Shown here one piece after another: positions 9,239 through 18,263 of a stretch of 64,000 bases of DNA (the first letter of the stretch is position 1; the number at the start of each line of letters is the position of its first letter). The notes under the pieces were generated by a model that was not told the DNA's origin, made no database searches, and saw only the letters and a list, made by a program, of their open reading frames with translations. Both the position numbers and the translations under genes were made by a program. Location: NCBI GenBank assembly GCA_964525605.1, contig CAZGKT010000010.1, positions 38,622 through 102,621 of the forward strand, read 5' to 3'. This stretch comes from CAVTWJ01 sp964525605 (GTDB lineage Bacteria > Oederibacteriota > Muellerivitia > Muellerivitales > Muellerivitaceae).

Positions 9239-11542
9239 ATGGATCTTCAGCCCATCTTGTTCTCAATGGTCGAAAAAAAGGCCTCAGATGTTCACATGAA
9301 GGCTGGCGCCCCCCCCATGTTCCGCATTGACGGAGACCTTCAGCCCCAAAGTGAAACCCCCCTGACCCCCCAGGAATTGGCCGAAATTGCCTCCTTTCTT
9401 ATGGATGAAAAACAACAACGGACCTTTTTTGAGGAACATCGCGAGGTTGATCTGGCCTATGCCGTGGAGGGATTGGCCCGTTTCCGAACCAATGCCATGT
9501 GGCAAAGAGGTCTACCTGAAATCATCATGCGGGTCATCCCCCAGATCATCCCGCGCATCGAAGAAATCAACATGCCCACGGCGGTATTAAAACAAATCGC
9601 CTCCGAGCAAAGGGGACTGATCCTAGTGACGGGTATCACGGGTTCAGGCAAAAGTACGACCCTGGCCGCGCTCATCAACGAGATCAATCTCAACCGCTCT
9701 GCCCATATTGTTACAATTGAGGATCCGATTGAATTCGTCCACCAGGATAAAAAATCCAGTGTGACGCAGCGTGAGGTGGGACTCGATACGGAAAGCTTCA
9801 AGTCCGCCCTGAAGTATGTCCTTCGGCAGGATCCGGACGTAATACTCATCGGAGAAATGCGGGACGTGGAGACGGTTTCTGCCGCCATTTCCGCCGCTGA
9901 AACTGGTCACTTGGTTCTTTCCACTCTGCATACGATGGATTCAATTCAGACCATCGAACGTATCCTTGACTTTTTTCCTCCCACCCAACAAAACCAGATC
10001 CGAGTCCAGCTCTCCAGCACCATCCGGGCGGTTGTTTCTCAAAGGCTGGTGGGCAAGGCGGACGGGGTAGGCGTGGTTCCGGCTTGCGAGATCCTGATTG
10101 CCACTCCCACCATCAAAACCTTGATAGCGGACGGTAAGATCACTTCCATCCGGGGTTACATTGCGGAAGGACACAGTCAGTATGGCATGCAAACCTTCGA
10201 TCAATCCCTGATCGAATTGGTACGTAAGGGAATGATTACCAAGGAAAATGCCATGGAACAGGCCACCTCCCCCAGCGAAATCGACCTGGGATTAAAAGGT
10301 ATTTCTTCCTCCAAGGCCTCGGCGCAGTCCTTAATTTCCCAGATGGAAAACAGCCAGCAAAAGGAACGAATTACTGGCTGGTTGAAGCGGGCCCAGGAGC
10401 TTTACGGCAAGCAACGGGTGGATGAGACCCGAGCCGAGTTGCGTCGAATCCTTCAGGAACAACCCGATCACAAGGAAGCTAACGCCTTGATGGCCCGAAT
10501 CCGGGAAATGGACGACAAAACCGAAAAGAAAAAGGATGTTTCTGGAATCATCAAAACGGCCCTCCAATTATATCGTGAGGGAAAACAGCAGGCATCGATT
10601 CTGGAATTTCAAAAGGCGCTGGAAATAGACTCTGGTAATAAATCGGCCGAGGGTTATATCCGGTCCATTCAGGCGGAAATGGAAAACCAGACCAAGGCCC
10701 GGGAGGCCGTACAAATGGCCGTTCAGGCCCAGCAGGCGGGCGACATGAACGCTGCCCTGAGTCAAGTGGACCAGGCGCTTGCTCTTGATCCGACCAACGA
10801 ACAGGCCAAGGTTCTACGCCGAGATTTAAAACTATCCGTGCAAAAGGAACAAGCCAAGGCCAAGGCTGCCGAATTCAGTCAAACGGCTATCGATATGTAC
10901 AAAAGTGGTGATCTTTTAGGGGCCCTAGTGGCCTGGAACCGATCCTATGAGTTGAATCCGGACTTAGATGAAGTGGCCCGATACCTTCAACAAGGGATAC
11001 AGAAACTCCTCTCTTTTGGAGTGGAGGGGATCGAATTGAATCCCGAGAAGGAGAATATTCTTGGTCTTTTTGAACAGGGTGTTCGCAGTTATGTCCGGGG
11101 TGATTTCCAAACTGCAATGGATTTTTTCAAGAAGGCGGCTGGAAAAGCCGACGGAAACGCTTATTTAGGAGCCTATGTTCAAAAGTCCTCCCAAATGCTC
11201 GAAGATCAGATCAACGAGATTTTCCAGGAGGGCTGGCGGGCTCATCAAGCGGGTGAGCTTTTAACCGCCCAGAAAGAATACACCAAAGTACTCCGACTTT
11301 CTCCCGGACATCCCGAGGTGGTTCGACAATTGGGGGAACTGAAAACCCAGATCCACCAGGAAACAGAAAAATTTTACACGGAAGGAAAGAAATTCTTCGA
11401 CGGCAACGACGTGGATCAGGCCCTTCGGATGTGGGAAAAAATCCTGGAGATGGATCCAACGAACGAAAGAGCCTTGAAAAAAATCGAAGAAGCCAAGTTG
11501 AAGAAAAACACGCTCAGCAGCATCTTCTCGAAGATCGGATAA
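9239..11542 (+). CDS. PilT-type pilus retraction ATPase fused to a long TPR domain
   Basis: Residues 1 to ~350 form a complete PilT-like secretion ATPase: KASDVHMKAG, Walker A GITGSGKST (about 131-139), the Asp-box EDPIEFVHQ, Walker B DPDVILIGEMRD (about 200-211), the His-box ETGHLVLSTLHT, and MQTFDQSL. The C-terminal PilT AIRNLIR-type motif is changed (TIKTLIADGK). PilT proteins normally end near 340-380 residues; this one continues for about 400 more, with TPR-like repeats (for example AQQAGDMNAALSQVDQALALDP). Family knowledge: hexameric ATPase that depolymerises type IV pili. Inference: the TPR tail docks partner proteins. It heads a co-directional run ending in chemotaxis genes. Confidence 0.9.
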   Translation: MDLQPILFSMVEKKASDVHMKAGAPPMFRIDGDLQPQSETPLTPQELAEIASFLMDEKQQRTFFEEHREVDLAYAVEGLARFRTNAMWQRGLPEIIMRVIPQIIPRIEEINMPTAVLKQIASEQRGLILVTGITGSGKSTTLAALINEINLNRSAHIVTIEDPIEFVHQDKKSSVTQREVGLDTESFKSALKYVLRQDPDVILIGEMRDVETVSAAISAAETGHLVLSTLHTMDSIQTIERILDFFPPTQQNQIRVQLSSTIRAVVSQRLVGKADGVGVVPACEILIATPTIKTLIADGKITSIRGYIAEGHSQYGMQTFDQSLIELVRKGMITKENAMEQATSPSEIDLGLKGISSSKASAQSLISQMENSQQKERITGWLKRAQELYGKQRVDETRAELRRILQEQPDHKEANALMARIREMDDKTEKKKDVSGIIKTALQLYREGKQQASILEFQKALEIDSGNKSAEGYIRSIQAEMENQTKAREAVQMAVQAQQAGDMNAALSQVDQALALDPTNEQAKVLRRDLKLSVQKEQAKAKAAEFSQTAIDMYKSGDLLGALVAWNRSYELNPDLDEVARYLQQGIQKLLSFGVEGIELNPEKENILGLFEQGVRSYVRGDFQTAMDFFKKAAGKADGNAYLGAYVQKSSQMLEDQINEIFQEGWRAHQAGELLTAQKEYTKVLRLSPGHPEVVRQLGELKTQIHQETEKFYTEGKKFFDGNDVDQALRMWEKILEMDPTNERALKKIEEAKLKKNTLSSIFSKIG

Positions 11543-11554
11543 GAAAGGGAAAAA

Positions 11555-11956
11555 ATGAAAAAACTGCTTATTGGCGGAGTCTTAATCATCATCTTTTTTG
11601 TTACGGTTTTGAACACATCCATGCTGGCCGAACAGGCGAATGAATGGGTCAAGAAAAATCCAAAAGACCCCCATGCTCCCCAGGTTCTCTATTATACAGC
11701 GAGGTATTGCGATATCCTGGGAGACAATAATAGGGCTCAAACTGTGTACTGGGAAATTTATCAGCAATACCCGGAAAACTCATCTTTATGCGCTGCGGCT
11801 CTTTACTACGATGCGGATAACAAGATCGAGACCTCGGCCGCCACAAAGCTTTACGCAGTACCTCTTTTGGACATCATTATCGGCCAGTATTCCAACGAAG
11901 AAGATTGGGTGCTAAAAGCCAAAGCTCTTAAGGACGAGGTGACCTATGTACGTTAA
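11555..11956 (+). CDS. Small membrane-anchored TPR-like protein, function unknown
   Basis: 133 residues. It begins with a strong hydrophobic segment (LLIGGVLIIIFFVTVL, residues 4-19), either signal anchor or signal peptide, followed by helical TPR-like pairs (HAPQVLYYTARYCDILGDNN, AQTVYWEIYQQYPEN). No catalytic motif is seen. It lies 12 bases after the pilT-like gene, has a GGGA-type Shine-Dalgarno sequence, and its 3' end overlaps the next gene by 11 bases, so the three are likely one transcript. A role in the same envelope apparatus is inference only. Confidence 0.7.
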   Translation: MKKLLIGGVLIIIFFVTVLNTSMLAEQANEWVKKNPKDPHAPQVLYYTARYCDILGDNNRAQTVYWEIYQQYPENSSLCAAALYYDADNKIETSAATKLYAVPLLDIIIGQYSNEEDWVLKAKALKDEVTYVR

Positions 11957-12890
11957 AACAACGAGGGGAGGACTTGGGGCGATCGTACTCATTCTATTTT
12001 TTCAAGGTTCGCAGGCCCTGTTTGCCAAGACCGTCGAAGTCGAGGTCGGCGGAGACGATACTGCTTCCAATTCTGTCTCAACCGGACCCTCGACCTTGAC
12101 TGGAACGCAAGTGGCTTCTCCCGAAACGTTGGTTCGAAATCAGGATATGGGTTCTCCAGCGGACGGAAGCGGGAGTTCTCCTAGTGGCAAAAGGGTGCGT
12201 GCGCCCCAGGATTTTAGTTTCTATTCGTTTTTAGCTTCGGGTTTCGTCGTTTCCGATTCTGAACCCAGCGGGGTTATGGGAAAAGTCGTAACCCTCGCCG
12301 GAGACCCACTCAACTATAGCCAGCCGTCGGAACCGCATATCCAGCTTGAAAAGCCTTCTCGTTCAAAAGTTGGAGATCTCTTAACGGTTTACCATCTTTT
12401 TGACGATTCTTTGTCTGGTTCAGGATTGAATTTTCAGGGTTCCTGGGCGGAAACCCGAGCCGTGGTTCAGGTCGAAGAAATAGTCAAGAATGTCGCCACG
12501 GTTAAAATTATTCAGTCCTTTGCGCCTTTCGCCGGGGGGGATCAGGTCCGGGATTATGGAATCGACGTCAAGCGGTGGAAAAGGGCACAAACCAAAAAGA
12601 ACCTTCCGCTGACTGAAATTCACTGTTACGTGGCTGGAGGACCGGCCATGAATATGAACTTCAAACAATCGGATAATGTGGTGTTAACTGCCGGGGACCG
12701 AAAGGGCGTGGTGGAGGGAATGGTCTTTGCGGTGGGTAAAAAAGTTGAACGGGGATCGGAAGGAGACCCGGTCGTGACCCAAATTGGGTCCGCTGAGGTT
12801 TTTTATTGCGGGAACTCTTACAGCTTAGCTCGTGTCACCCGGTCCCAAGAAGTCATTCAGCAGGGGTTCACGGCCGTTTACCGGCCGTGA
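11946..12890 (+). CDS. Secreted protein of unknown function
   Basis: 314 residues with an N-terminal signal peptide (hydrophobic LGAIVLILFFQGSQALFA ending near residue 27). A Ser/Thr/Gly-rich low-complexity stretch follows to about residue 85. The second half has beta-rich, repeat-like units around KVGDLLTVYHLF and GVVEGMVFAVGKKV, reminiscent of envelope proteins that mark surface or flagellar assemblies, but I do not recognise the family. Its start overlaps the preceding small gene. It stands between pilT-like and cheR in the same run and may be a periplasmic or surface part of the motility apparatus. Confidence 0.65.
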   Translation: MYVKTTRGGLGAIVLILFFQGSQALFAKTVEVEVGGDDTASNSVSTGPSTLTGTQVASPETLVRNQDMGSPADGSGSSPSGKRVRAPQDFSFYSFLASGFVVSDSEPSGVMGKVVTLAGDPLNYSQPSEPHIQLEKPSRSKVGDLLTVYHLFDDSLSGSGLNFQGSWAETRAVVQVEEIVKNVATVKIIQSFAPFAGGDQVRDYGIDVKRWKRAQTKKNLPLTEIHCYVAGGPAMNMNFKQSDNVVLTAGDRKGVVEGMVFAVGKKVERGSEGDPVVTQIGSAEVFYCGNSYSLARVTRSQEVIQQGFTAVYRP

Positions 12891-12899
12891 ATATCAACC

Positions 12900-13787
12900 T
12901 TGCCCCCTACTCCCGCCCCTGACCTGTCCGCAAGTCGCGGAACAAATGAAGAACCGCTGTTGCAAGGCATCTTGGATCATTTGTTAGCCGCAAAGGGGTT
13001 TGACGCCTCTCAATACAAACGAAACTATATCAAGCGCCGGATCGCGGTCAGGATGAGGGCCACTGGCGCATCTACCTACGAAGAATACAACCGCATCCTT
13101 AAACTGAAAAAGGAGGAAGCGGGCCTTCTTTTAGATCGTCTCACCATTCATGTCACGGGTTTCTTTCGGGATCCGGCTGTCTTTCGCGCTTTGAAAGAAA
13201 GATTTTTTTCTAGGCCTCTGGAAAATGGGCCTTTCCGTGTTTGGTCGGCTGGCTGTAGTACCGGGGAGGAAGCCTATTCGACGGCAATCGCTCTGAAGGA
13301 CTGGGCTTTGGAACATCCCCCCTTTCCCTTTGAAATATGGGCCACAGACATCGATTCCCAAAGCGTCGGGGCCGCAGAGAGGGCTCGGTATCCCGTAGCG
13401 GCGCTCGGCAAAATGGATCGGGCTCACCAGTCACGTTGGTTTTATGTCCAACAAGAAAAGGCGGTTGTGGCGGAGGATTTAAAAAAACATGTTCGTTTTC
13501 GAACCCATGACCTGCTGGGAGATTGGCCGCTGGACCTTGCGCGATTCGACTTGATTCTTTGCCGGAATGTCCTGATCTACATGACCGCTCCTCAGCAGCA
13601 AATTCTTTATGAACGGTTCGCCCAGTCTCTCGTTGCGGGGGGCTTTTTGGTATTAGGTTTGACCGAAACCTTGATGGGAAAAGCTCGAAATTTGTACCAG
13701 TGCGTGGATGTGAGGCATCGGATCTATCGAACCCTTTTGGTGGATCCAACAAAGGAAGACGCAAAAGTGGAGGAGTCCCTTGGATAG
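12900..13787 (+). CDS. cheR: Chemotaxis receptor methyltransferase CheR
   Basis: Transfers methyl groups from S-adenosylmethionine to chemoreceptor glutamates. The N-terminal all-helical domain (FDASQYKRNYIKRRIAVRMR) matches CheR. It is followed by the SAM-binding core: VWSAGCSTGEEAYSTAI, WATDID, RFRTHDLL, FDLILCRNVLIYM and LVLGLTETL. The length of 295 residues is near the usual 270-290. The start TTG 12900 is the only plausible one near the open-frame edge, 10 bases after the previous stop. The 3' end overlaps the next gene by 8 bases. Confidence 0.95.
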   Translation: MPPTPAPDLSASRGTNEEPLLQGILDHLLAAKGFDASQYKRNYIKRRIAVRMRATGASTYEEYNRILKLKKEEAGLLLDRLTIHVTGFFRDPAVFRALKERFFSRPLENGPFRVWSAGCSTGEEAYSTAIALKDWALEHPPFPFEIWATDIDSQSVGAAERARYPVAALGKMDRAHQSRWFYVQQEKAVVAEDLKKHVRFRTHDLLGDWPLDLARFDLILCRNVLIYMTAPQQQILYERFAQSLVAGGFLVLGLTETLMGKARNLYQCVDVRHRIYRTLLVDPTKEDAKVEESLG

Positions 13788-14958
13788 AGCCCAAGACCAT
13801 ATCAACCTGGGAACCGCCTTTTCCATTTCCAAGCGATACGAGGACGCCATCGTTGAATTCCGCAAGGCGTTGGAATTAAGCCCCTCGGATGGCGAAATTC
13901 TATTTCAATTGGGGGGGCTTTGCACCAACCTGGGGCGTTACGGTGAGGCCCAGGAATACTATCGCCGGGCTCTCGAGATCAACCCCATGAATCTCAATGC
14001 CCATTGCAAGCTGGGGCTTTTGCTTGAGGCGGAAGGCAAGTATGAGGAAGCCGTCCGGGAATTCGAAAAGGCTTTAGAATTAAACCCCGCCGACGCAGGT
14101 CTGCATAATAACCTCGGAAACGTGCTGGCCAAGATGGGACGTTATCCCCAGGCCCTGGATCAATATCGCCGTTATACCGCCATCAACCCCAAGAACGCTG
14201 AAATTTTTTTCAAGATGGGTTTTGCGCATGAACAGACGGGTGAGATCGACTCGGCCATCGAGGATTATATCCAGGCCCTTCAGATCAATCCCCGTCACGC
14301 GGCGGTACACGCCATTTTGGGGAATGCCCTATCCAAACGGGGAAAATTCAACGAGGCTTTAGTCCGTTACGAGGAAGCCTTGAGCTTGAATCCCCATGAG
14401 CCCGAGGTTCATTTTCGCATGGGGGTGGTGCTGATGAACCTGGGACAATACGACCGGGCCTTGGAAATCCTGGAACAGGCTCTCCAGCGAAATCCCCTCA
14501 ACGCCGAGGTCTATCTAAAGCTGGGAATGATCCACGCGGGTCGGGGTCGGCATGAGGATGCAATCCGGATGTATAAAAAAGTAATGGAAATTAATCCCCA
14601 TGACGCCAGCGTGCATAACGTGCTGGGTTATATCTACGACAAGCAGGGGGATTCGGAGAAGGCCATGGAGGAATACATGGCCGCGAAGACCTTGAACCCG
14701 AATGACCTGGTGATTCTTGACAACTTGGGAAACCTTCTCTACAAGAATGGCAGGTTCGACGAAGCGGTGGAGAATTACGCCCATGTCGTGACCTTGAACC
14801 CGGCCCACGGGGACGCCCATGCGAAACTCGGGAACCTTTATCTCAAAAAGGGCGAAAAGAATCTGGCGATCAGTCACTGGGAGAAAGCCCTGGCGCTGGA
14901 ACCCCAGAATGAAATACTTAAAAACAACCTGAAATTCGTCAAGGGAAACCCGGCATGA
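13780..14958 (+). CDS. TPR repeat protein
   Basis: 392 residues built almost entirely of about eleven 34-residue TPR units with the W/LG-Y/F-A-P spacing (LGRYGEAQEYYRRALEINP and similar). There is no signal peptide, membrane segment or catalytic domain, so it is probably a cytoplasmic scaffold. TTG start, overlapping the cheR end; the next gene overlaps by 4 bases (ATGA). CheR proteins elsewhere sometimes carry C-terminal TPRs; here the repeats form a separate, translationally coupled gene, which suggests they assist CheR or array assembly. Confidence 0.9.
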   Translation: MDRAQDHINLGTAFSISKRYEDAIVEFRKALELSPSDGEILFQLGGLCTNLGRYGEAQEYYRRALEINPMNLNAHCKLGLLLEAEGKYEEAVREFEKALELNPADAGLHNNLGNVLAKMGRYPQALDQYRRYTAINPKNAEIFFKMGFAHEQTGEIDSAIEDYIQALQINPRHAAVHAILGNALSKRGKFNEALVRYEEALSLNPHEPEVHFRMGVVLMNLGQYDRALEILEQALQRNPLNAEVYLKLGMIHAGRGRHEDAIRMYKKVMEINPHDASVHNVLGYIYDKQGDSEKAMEEYMAAKTLNPNDLVILDNLGNLLYKNGRFDEAVENYAHVVTLNPAHGDAHAKLGNLYLKKGEKNLAISHWEKALALEPQNEILKNNLKFVKGNPA

Positions 14959-15593
14959 CGCCTCTGCACCAGGAGAAAACCCTGGGGGAGCTTCTGCGGC
15001 AGGCGGGCAAAATCACGTCCCGACAGATTCAGGTAGCCCTGGCCGAGCAGCGGAAAAGTCATGAACCCATTGGAAAGGTTCTGGTTCGCCTGGGGTTCGT
15101 GGAGGAAAGGGACATCCTACAGGTTTTACAGGGTCTTTCGACCCTGACCTTTGTCGTTGGAGGAGAGCTTTTTGGAGTTGAAACCTTTCGAGCCCGGGAA
15201 GTCATGAAGTTCACGCCTTTCCAACCGCTGGAGGGGTACGGGGCCTGGGTGGGGAATTGCCTTTTGCGTTCACGGGAGCTTCCTCTTCTCTCCCTGAGGC
15301 GGGTTTTAGGGCTGGGGGAGTCAGAGCGTCCCATCGCCACCTGGTTCATCGTTTTGGAGATTCGAGGGTTTCCGTTCCTCGTTTGGGTGGACGCCGTCAA
15401 GGAAGTAACCCGGTTCCGGGTGGATCAAATCGAGTCCCCCCCACCCTACCTTTTTGGAAAAAAGTCCGATTTATTTTATTGTTTGGGTAAAATAAAAGAC
15501 GATTTGTACTCCATACTGAATCCCGAAAAATTGCTGGAGGAGGGGCCTCTTCCGCCCTCCATCCCCAGGGGAACCCATGCCGACCCGGCCTGA
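14955..15593 (+). CDS. CheW-like coupling protein with N-terminal MshEN/GspE-N-like domain
   Basis: 212 residues in two parts. Residues ~8-61 show the tandem 24-residue pattern of the MshEN domain, LGxxLxxxGxIxxxxLxxxLxxQ, then a 5-residue spacer, then a second LG-like copy (IGKVLVRLGFVEERDILQVL). In pilus and secretion ATPases this domain can bind cyclic di-GMP; here the leading Arg of the first copy is Thr. Residues ~63-195 resemble CheW (LTFVVGGELFGVETFRAREVM, then PLLSLRRVLGLGE), the adaptor linking CheA to receptors. The ATG overlaps the previous stop. The fusion would join second-messenger sensing to array coupling; binding is inferred. Confidence 0.8.
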   Translation: MTPLHQEKTLGELLRQAGKITSRQIQVALAEQRKSHEPIGKVLVRLGFVEERDILQVLQGLSTLTFVVGGELFGVETFRAREVMKFTPFQPLEGYGAWVGNCLLRSRELPLLSLRRVLGLGESERPIATWFIVLEIRGFPFLVWVDAVKEVTRFRVDQIESPPPYLFGKKSDLFYCLGKIKDDLYSILNPEKLLEEGPLPPSIPRGTHADPA

Positions 15594-17787
15594 CATCAAA
15601 ATGATTCGTGAAATGGCCAATGGTTCCGACCAAGGGGACGCTTCCACCCACAACAACCTAGGCGTTTTTTATTATTCCAAAGGTATGTCCGCAGAGGCCT
15701 TGAAGGAGTTTCGAACCGCCCTGGAAGTGGATCCAGAAAATACTCAGGCGCTTGAAAACCTGAAATCGGTCAACCGACAGACGGGCCTTTATGACCGCAC
15801 TCTGGAAGCTTATAAAAAATCCGTTCAGATGTTTCCCGCAGATCCGGAAGCGGTCTATAACCTGGCCAACGCCTACCGATACACTGGCCAGTTTGAAAAA
15901 GCCGTGGAGGAATACCGAAAGACCCTCGAACTTAAACCCGAACATCCCTTCGCCCGCAACTATCTGGGGATCTGTTTCAAGTGCCTAGGCCTCCTGGACG
16001 ACGCCGTGAGGGAATTCAAAACGGCCGTCGATGCCAACCCTTATTTTGCCGATCTGCACAACCACCTGGGCGAGGTCTATTACAAGAAAGCCATGATCAA
16101 CGAGGCGTTGATCGAGTTCAAAAAAGCGGTTTCGTTGAACCCCGATTATCCTGGGGCGCATTACAACCTCAGTTTCGTTTACGGCGACAAAAACATGCTG
16201 GAGGAAGCCGAGAGGGAATTTAAAAGGGCGGTGGATCTGAACCCCAATTATGGCCAAGGCGCCCAGGCGCTCCTTTCCATCGAGCGTTCCAAAACGATGG
16301 AGGAAAGGGTGGCGGAGCAAGTCGCGACCCAGCCGGCGGCTTCTTCAGCGGAAACTTTTCTGAGCCTAGCCGCAGCCTACAAGGGCAAGGGGCTCCTGGA
16401 CGAGGCCGTTCGGGAATACAAAAGGGCTATCGAGTCGAACCCGGCGGAGGAAAAACTCTATCGGGCATTGGGGGAAACCCTTCTTCAAAAGGGGCTCATG
16501 GAAGACGCCCTTCATTCTTTCCGAAAAGCTGTCGGTCTCGCCCCGAACAATGTGGATAACCGGATACAGTGCGGGGTGGCGTTACGGGAGCTCAACCGAA
16601 ATGAGGAGGCTGCCCTGGAGTTTCAAAAGGCGGTCGACCTCATGCCGGGTTCCAGCATGGCCCATTTCGAAATGGGAGTCACTTACTTCAAAATGGGTGA
16701 AAGCGAGAAGGCCACCCGCGAGGTCCGAGGGGCCTTGGAATTGGATCCCCAGAACGCCGAAGCTCATTATTACCTTGGGGTTTATTACTACAAGGTCAAC
16801 CTGTTCGATGAGGCCATTCGAGAGATCACCTTGGCAATGGAACAGAATGTTTCCATCGCTTCCAGCGCCGAGGCTCTGACCTACATGGGTCTGGCACTGG
16901 CTGACAAGGGCCGTTTTGAGGAGGCCATCGCCGAGTATAAAAAAGCCCTGGAATTCGACCCAAAAAATTCCATCATCTATAATTCTCTTGGGGTGGCCTA
17001 TAAAAACGCTGCCCAGATGCCGGAGGCCATCCGTTCTTACCGGCGCGCCATTGAACTTAACCCCCGCTACGCCAAAGCCTACAACAATTTGGGTGTGGTT
17101 TATTTCAAACAAAGTCAGTATGAGAAGGCGATTGAGGTTTTCCAGAAAGCCGTTGAGATCGAACCCGATTACAAGACTGCCCAGAACAACCTGACCGTTG
17201 CCCTGAAGAAGAAAAACGTCCTGACCGAAACTTCCGAGGCTTTGATCAAACAAATCATGGCTGATCCAGAGAACGCCGCCCTTCACCAAAATCTGGGGCT
17301 CCTCTACAAAAACACGGGGCAATATCCCGAAGCTGTGCGCGAATTTAACGAGGCCATCCGGATTAGTCCCAAAAACCGTGATGCCCTGATCCATTTAGGC
17401 GACACCCATCTGCTTCTGGATCGCATGGATGAGGCCGTTAAGGTTTTGGCGAAGGCGGTTGCCTGTGATCCCCTCCATCCAGAAGCCCATCTTCAACTCG
17501 GCAAAGTTTACATTCGGCGGGGATGGTGGGATGAAGCTCAGGTGGAGATGAAGAAAGCTCAGGAACTAAAACCCGGCCTATCCGAGATTCATTTTCACCT
17601 TGGCCAGATTTACCGTTCCAAAAGCTGGTGGGATGAGGCCCTCAAAGAATTTCAACTTTACCTAGACACCCCAACCCCGGATGAGGAAAAAGGATCCCAG
17701 GCGATTGACTGGATCCGTCAGATTCAGGTTTGGAAAGCCGAACTGCAAATTTCCCCTTCGGCCGGCCAATCCAAGCTCATCAAATGA
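15577..17787 (+). CDS. Large TPR repeat protein
   Basis: 736 residues, about twenty TPR units covering nearly the whole chain (for example YKKAMINEALIEFKKAVSLNP). A short non-repeat linker (about residues 235-255) divides it into two arrays. No membrane segment or enzyme motif is visible. ATG 15577 overlaps the end of the CheW-like gene by 17 bases. Like the smaller TPR gene upstream it is presumably a cytoplasmic scaffold. Its place between two chemosensory genes suggests a role in array or pilus-base assembly, which is inference. Confidence 0.9.
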   Translation: MPTRPDIKMIREMANGSDQGDASTHNNLGVFYYSKGMSAEALKEFRTALEVDPENTQALENLKSVNRQTGLYDRTLEAYKKSVQMFPADPEAVYNLANAYRYTGQFEKAVEEYRKTLELKPEHPFARNYLGICFKCLGLLDDAVREFKTAVDANPYFADLHNHLGEVYYKKAMINEALIEFKKAVSLNPDYPGAHYNLSFVYGDKNMLEEAEREFKRAVDLNPNYGQGAQALLSIERSKTMEERVAEQVATQPAASSAETFLSLAAAYKGKGLLDEAVREYKRAIESNPAEEKLYRALGETLLQKGLMEDALHSFRKAVGLAPNNVDNRIQCGVALRELNRNEEAALEFQKAVDLMPGSSMAHFEMGVTYFKMGESEKATREVRGALELDPQNAEAHYYLGVYYYKVNLFDEAIREITLAMEQNVSIASSAEALTYMGLALADKGRFEEAIAEYKKALEFDPKNSIIYNSLGVAYKNAAQMPEAIRSYRRAIELNPRYAKAYNNLGVVYFKQSQYEKAIEVFQKAVEIEPDYKTAQNNLTVALKKKNVLTETSEALIKQIMADPENAALHQNLGLLYKNTGQYPEAVREFNEAIRISPKNRDALIHLGDTHLLLDRMDEAVKVLAKAVACDPLHPEAHLQLGKVYIRRGWWDEAQVEMKKAQELKPGLSEIHFHLGQIYRSKSWWDEALKEFQLYLDTPTPDEEKGSQAIDWIRQIQVWKAELQISPSAGQSKLIK

Positions 17788-17797
17788 TAGGGATCCC

Positions 17798-18136
17798 ATG
17801 AAAATCATCCTGTGCATGTTTTCAGCAAAAAAACTGGACCCGGTCAAAAAGGCCCTTTGGGAAGCGGGGATCCGGGGGGTGACCCTTTCGGAAGGTTCCG
17901 GTTACGGCTATCAACGTGTGCAGGTGGAATCGGTGCAGGGATCGGATTATAAGGTACAATACCAAGACCGTTTGAGGTTGGAAATCGTCCTTCCCGACAA
18001 CGAAGTCGAGAGGGTGGTGGATTTGCTGTTGGAAGTGATCCGGACAGGGCGTATTGGGGACGGAAAAATTTTCATCCTTCCGGTGGAAGATGTGATTCGG
18101 ATCCGTACGGGGGAAAGAGGCGAAAATGCCCTCTAG
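17798..18136 (+). CDS. PII family signal-transduction protein
   Basis: 112 residues, the normal PII length. All loops are recognisable against GlnB: KKLDPVKKAL, the T-loop with tyrosine at residue 51 (SDYKVQY, aligning with the uridylylated Tyr51 of GlnB), the B-loop TGRIGDGKIF and the C-loop RIRTGE. Tyr46 is replaced by Val. PII proteins sense ATP/ADP and 2-oxoglutarate and bind partner proteins. ATG 17798 is 10 bases after the TPR gene; the frame is open further upstream, but alignment to PII fixes this start. No amtB, glnA or glnD is nearby; all neighbours are chemosensory, so the usual nitrogen role is not supported by context. Confidence 0.93.
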   Translation: MKIILCMFSAKKLDPVKKALWEAGIRGVTLSEGSGYGYQRVQVESVQGSDYKVQYQDRLRLEIVLPDNEVERVVDLLLEVIRTGRIGDGKIFILPVEDVIRIRTGERGENAL

Positions 18137-18263
18137 GTCTTGCTTGGGTATGTTGCTGGAGGCTTCAACCAGGGACGGTTTTCCCGTTTAGTGGCTAACG
18201 TTTGAGCTTGTTCCGCTTTTAGAATCGCGAAAGATTGAATTTAGACCTGCAAGGGAGGGTTTT

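Noticed and set aside
16582..17394. 270-codon minus-strand frame in the TPR gene
   Set aside because: Repeat-derived shadow of the TPR array; TPR periodicity of the plus strand is unmistakable.
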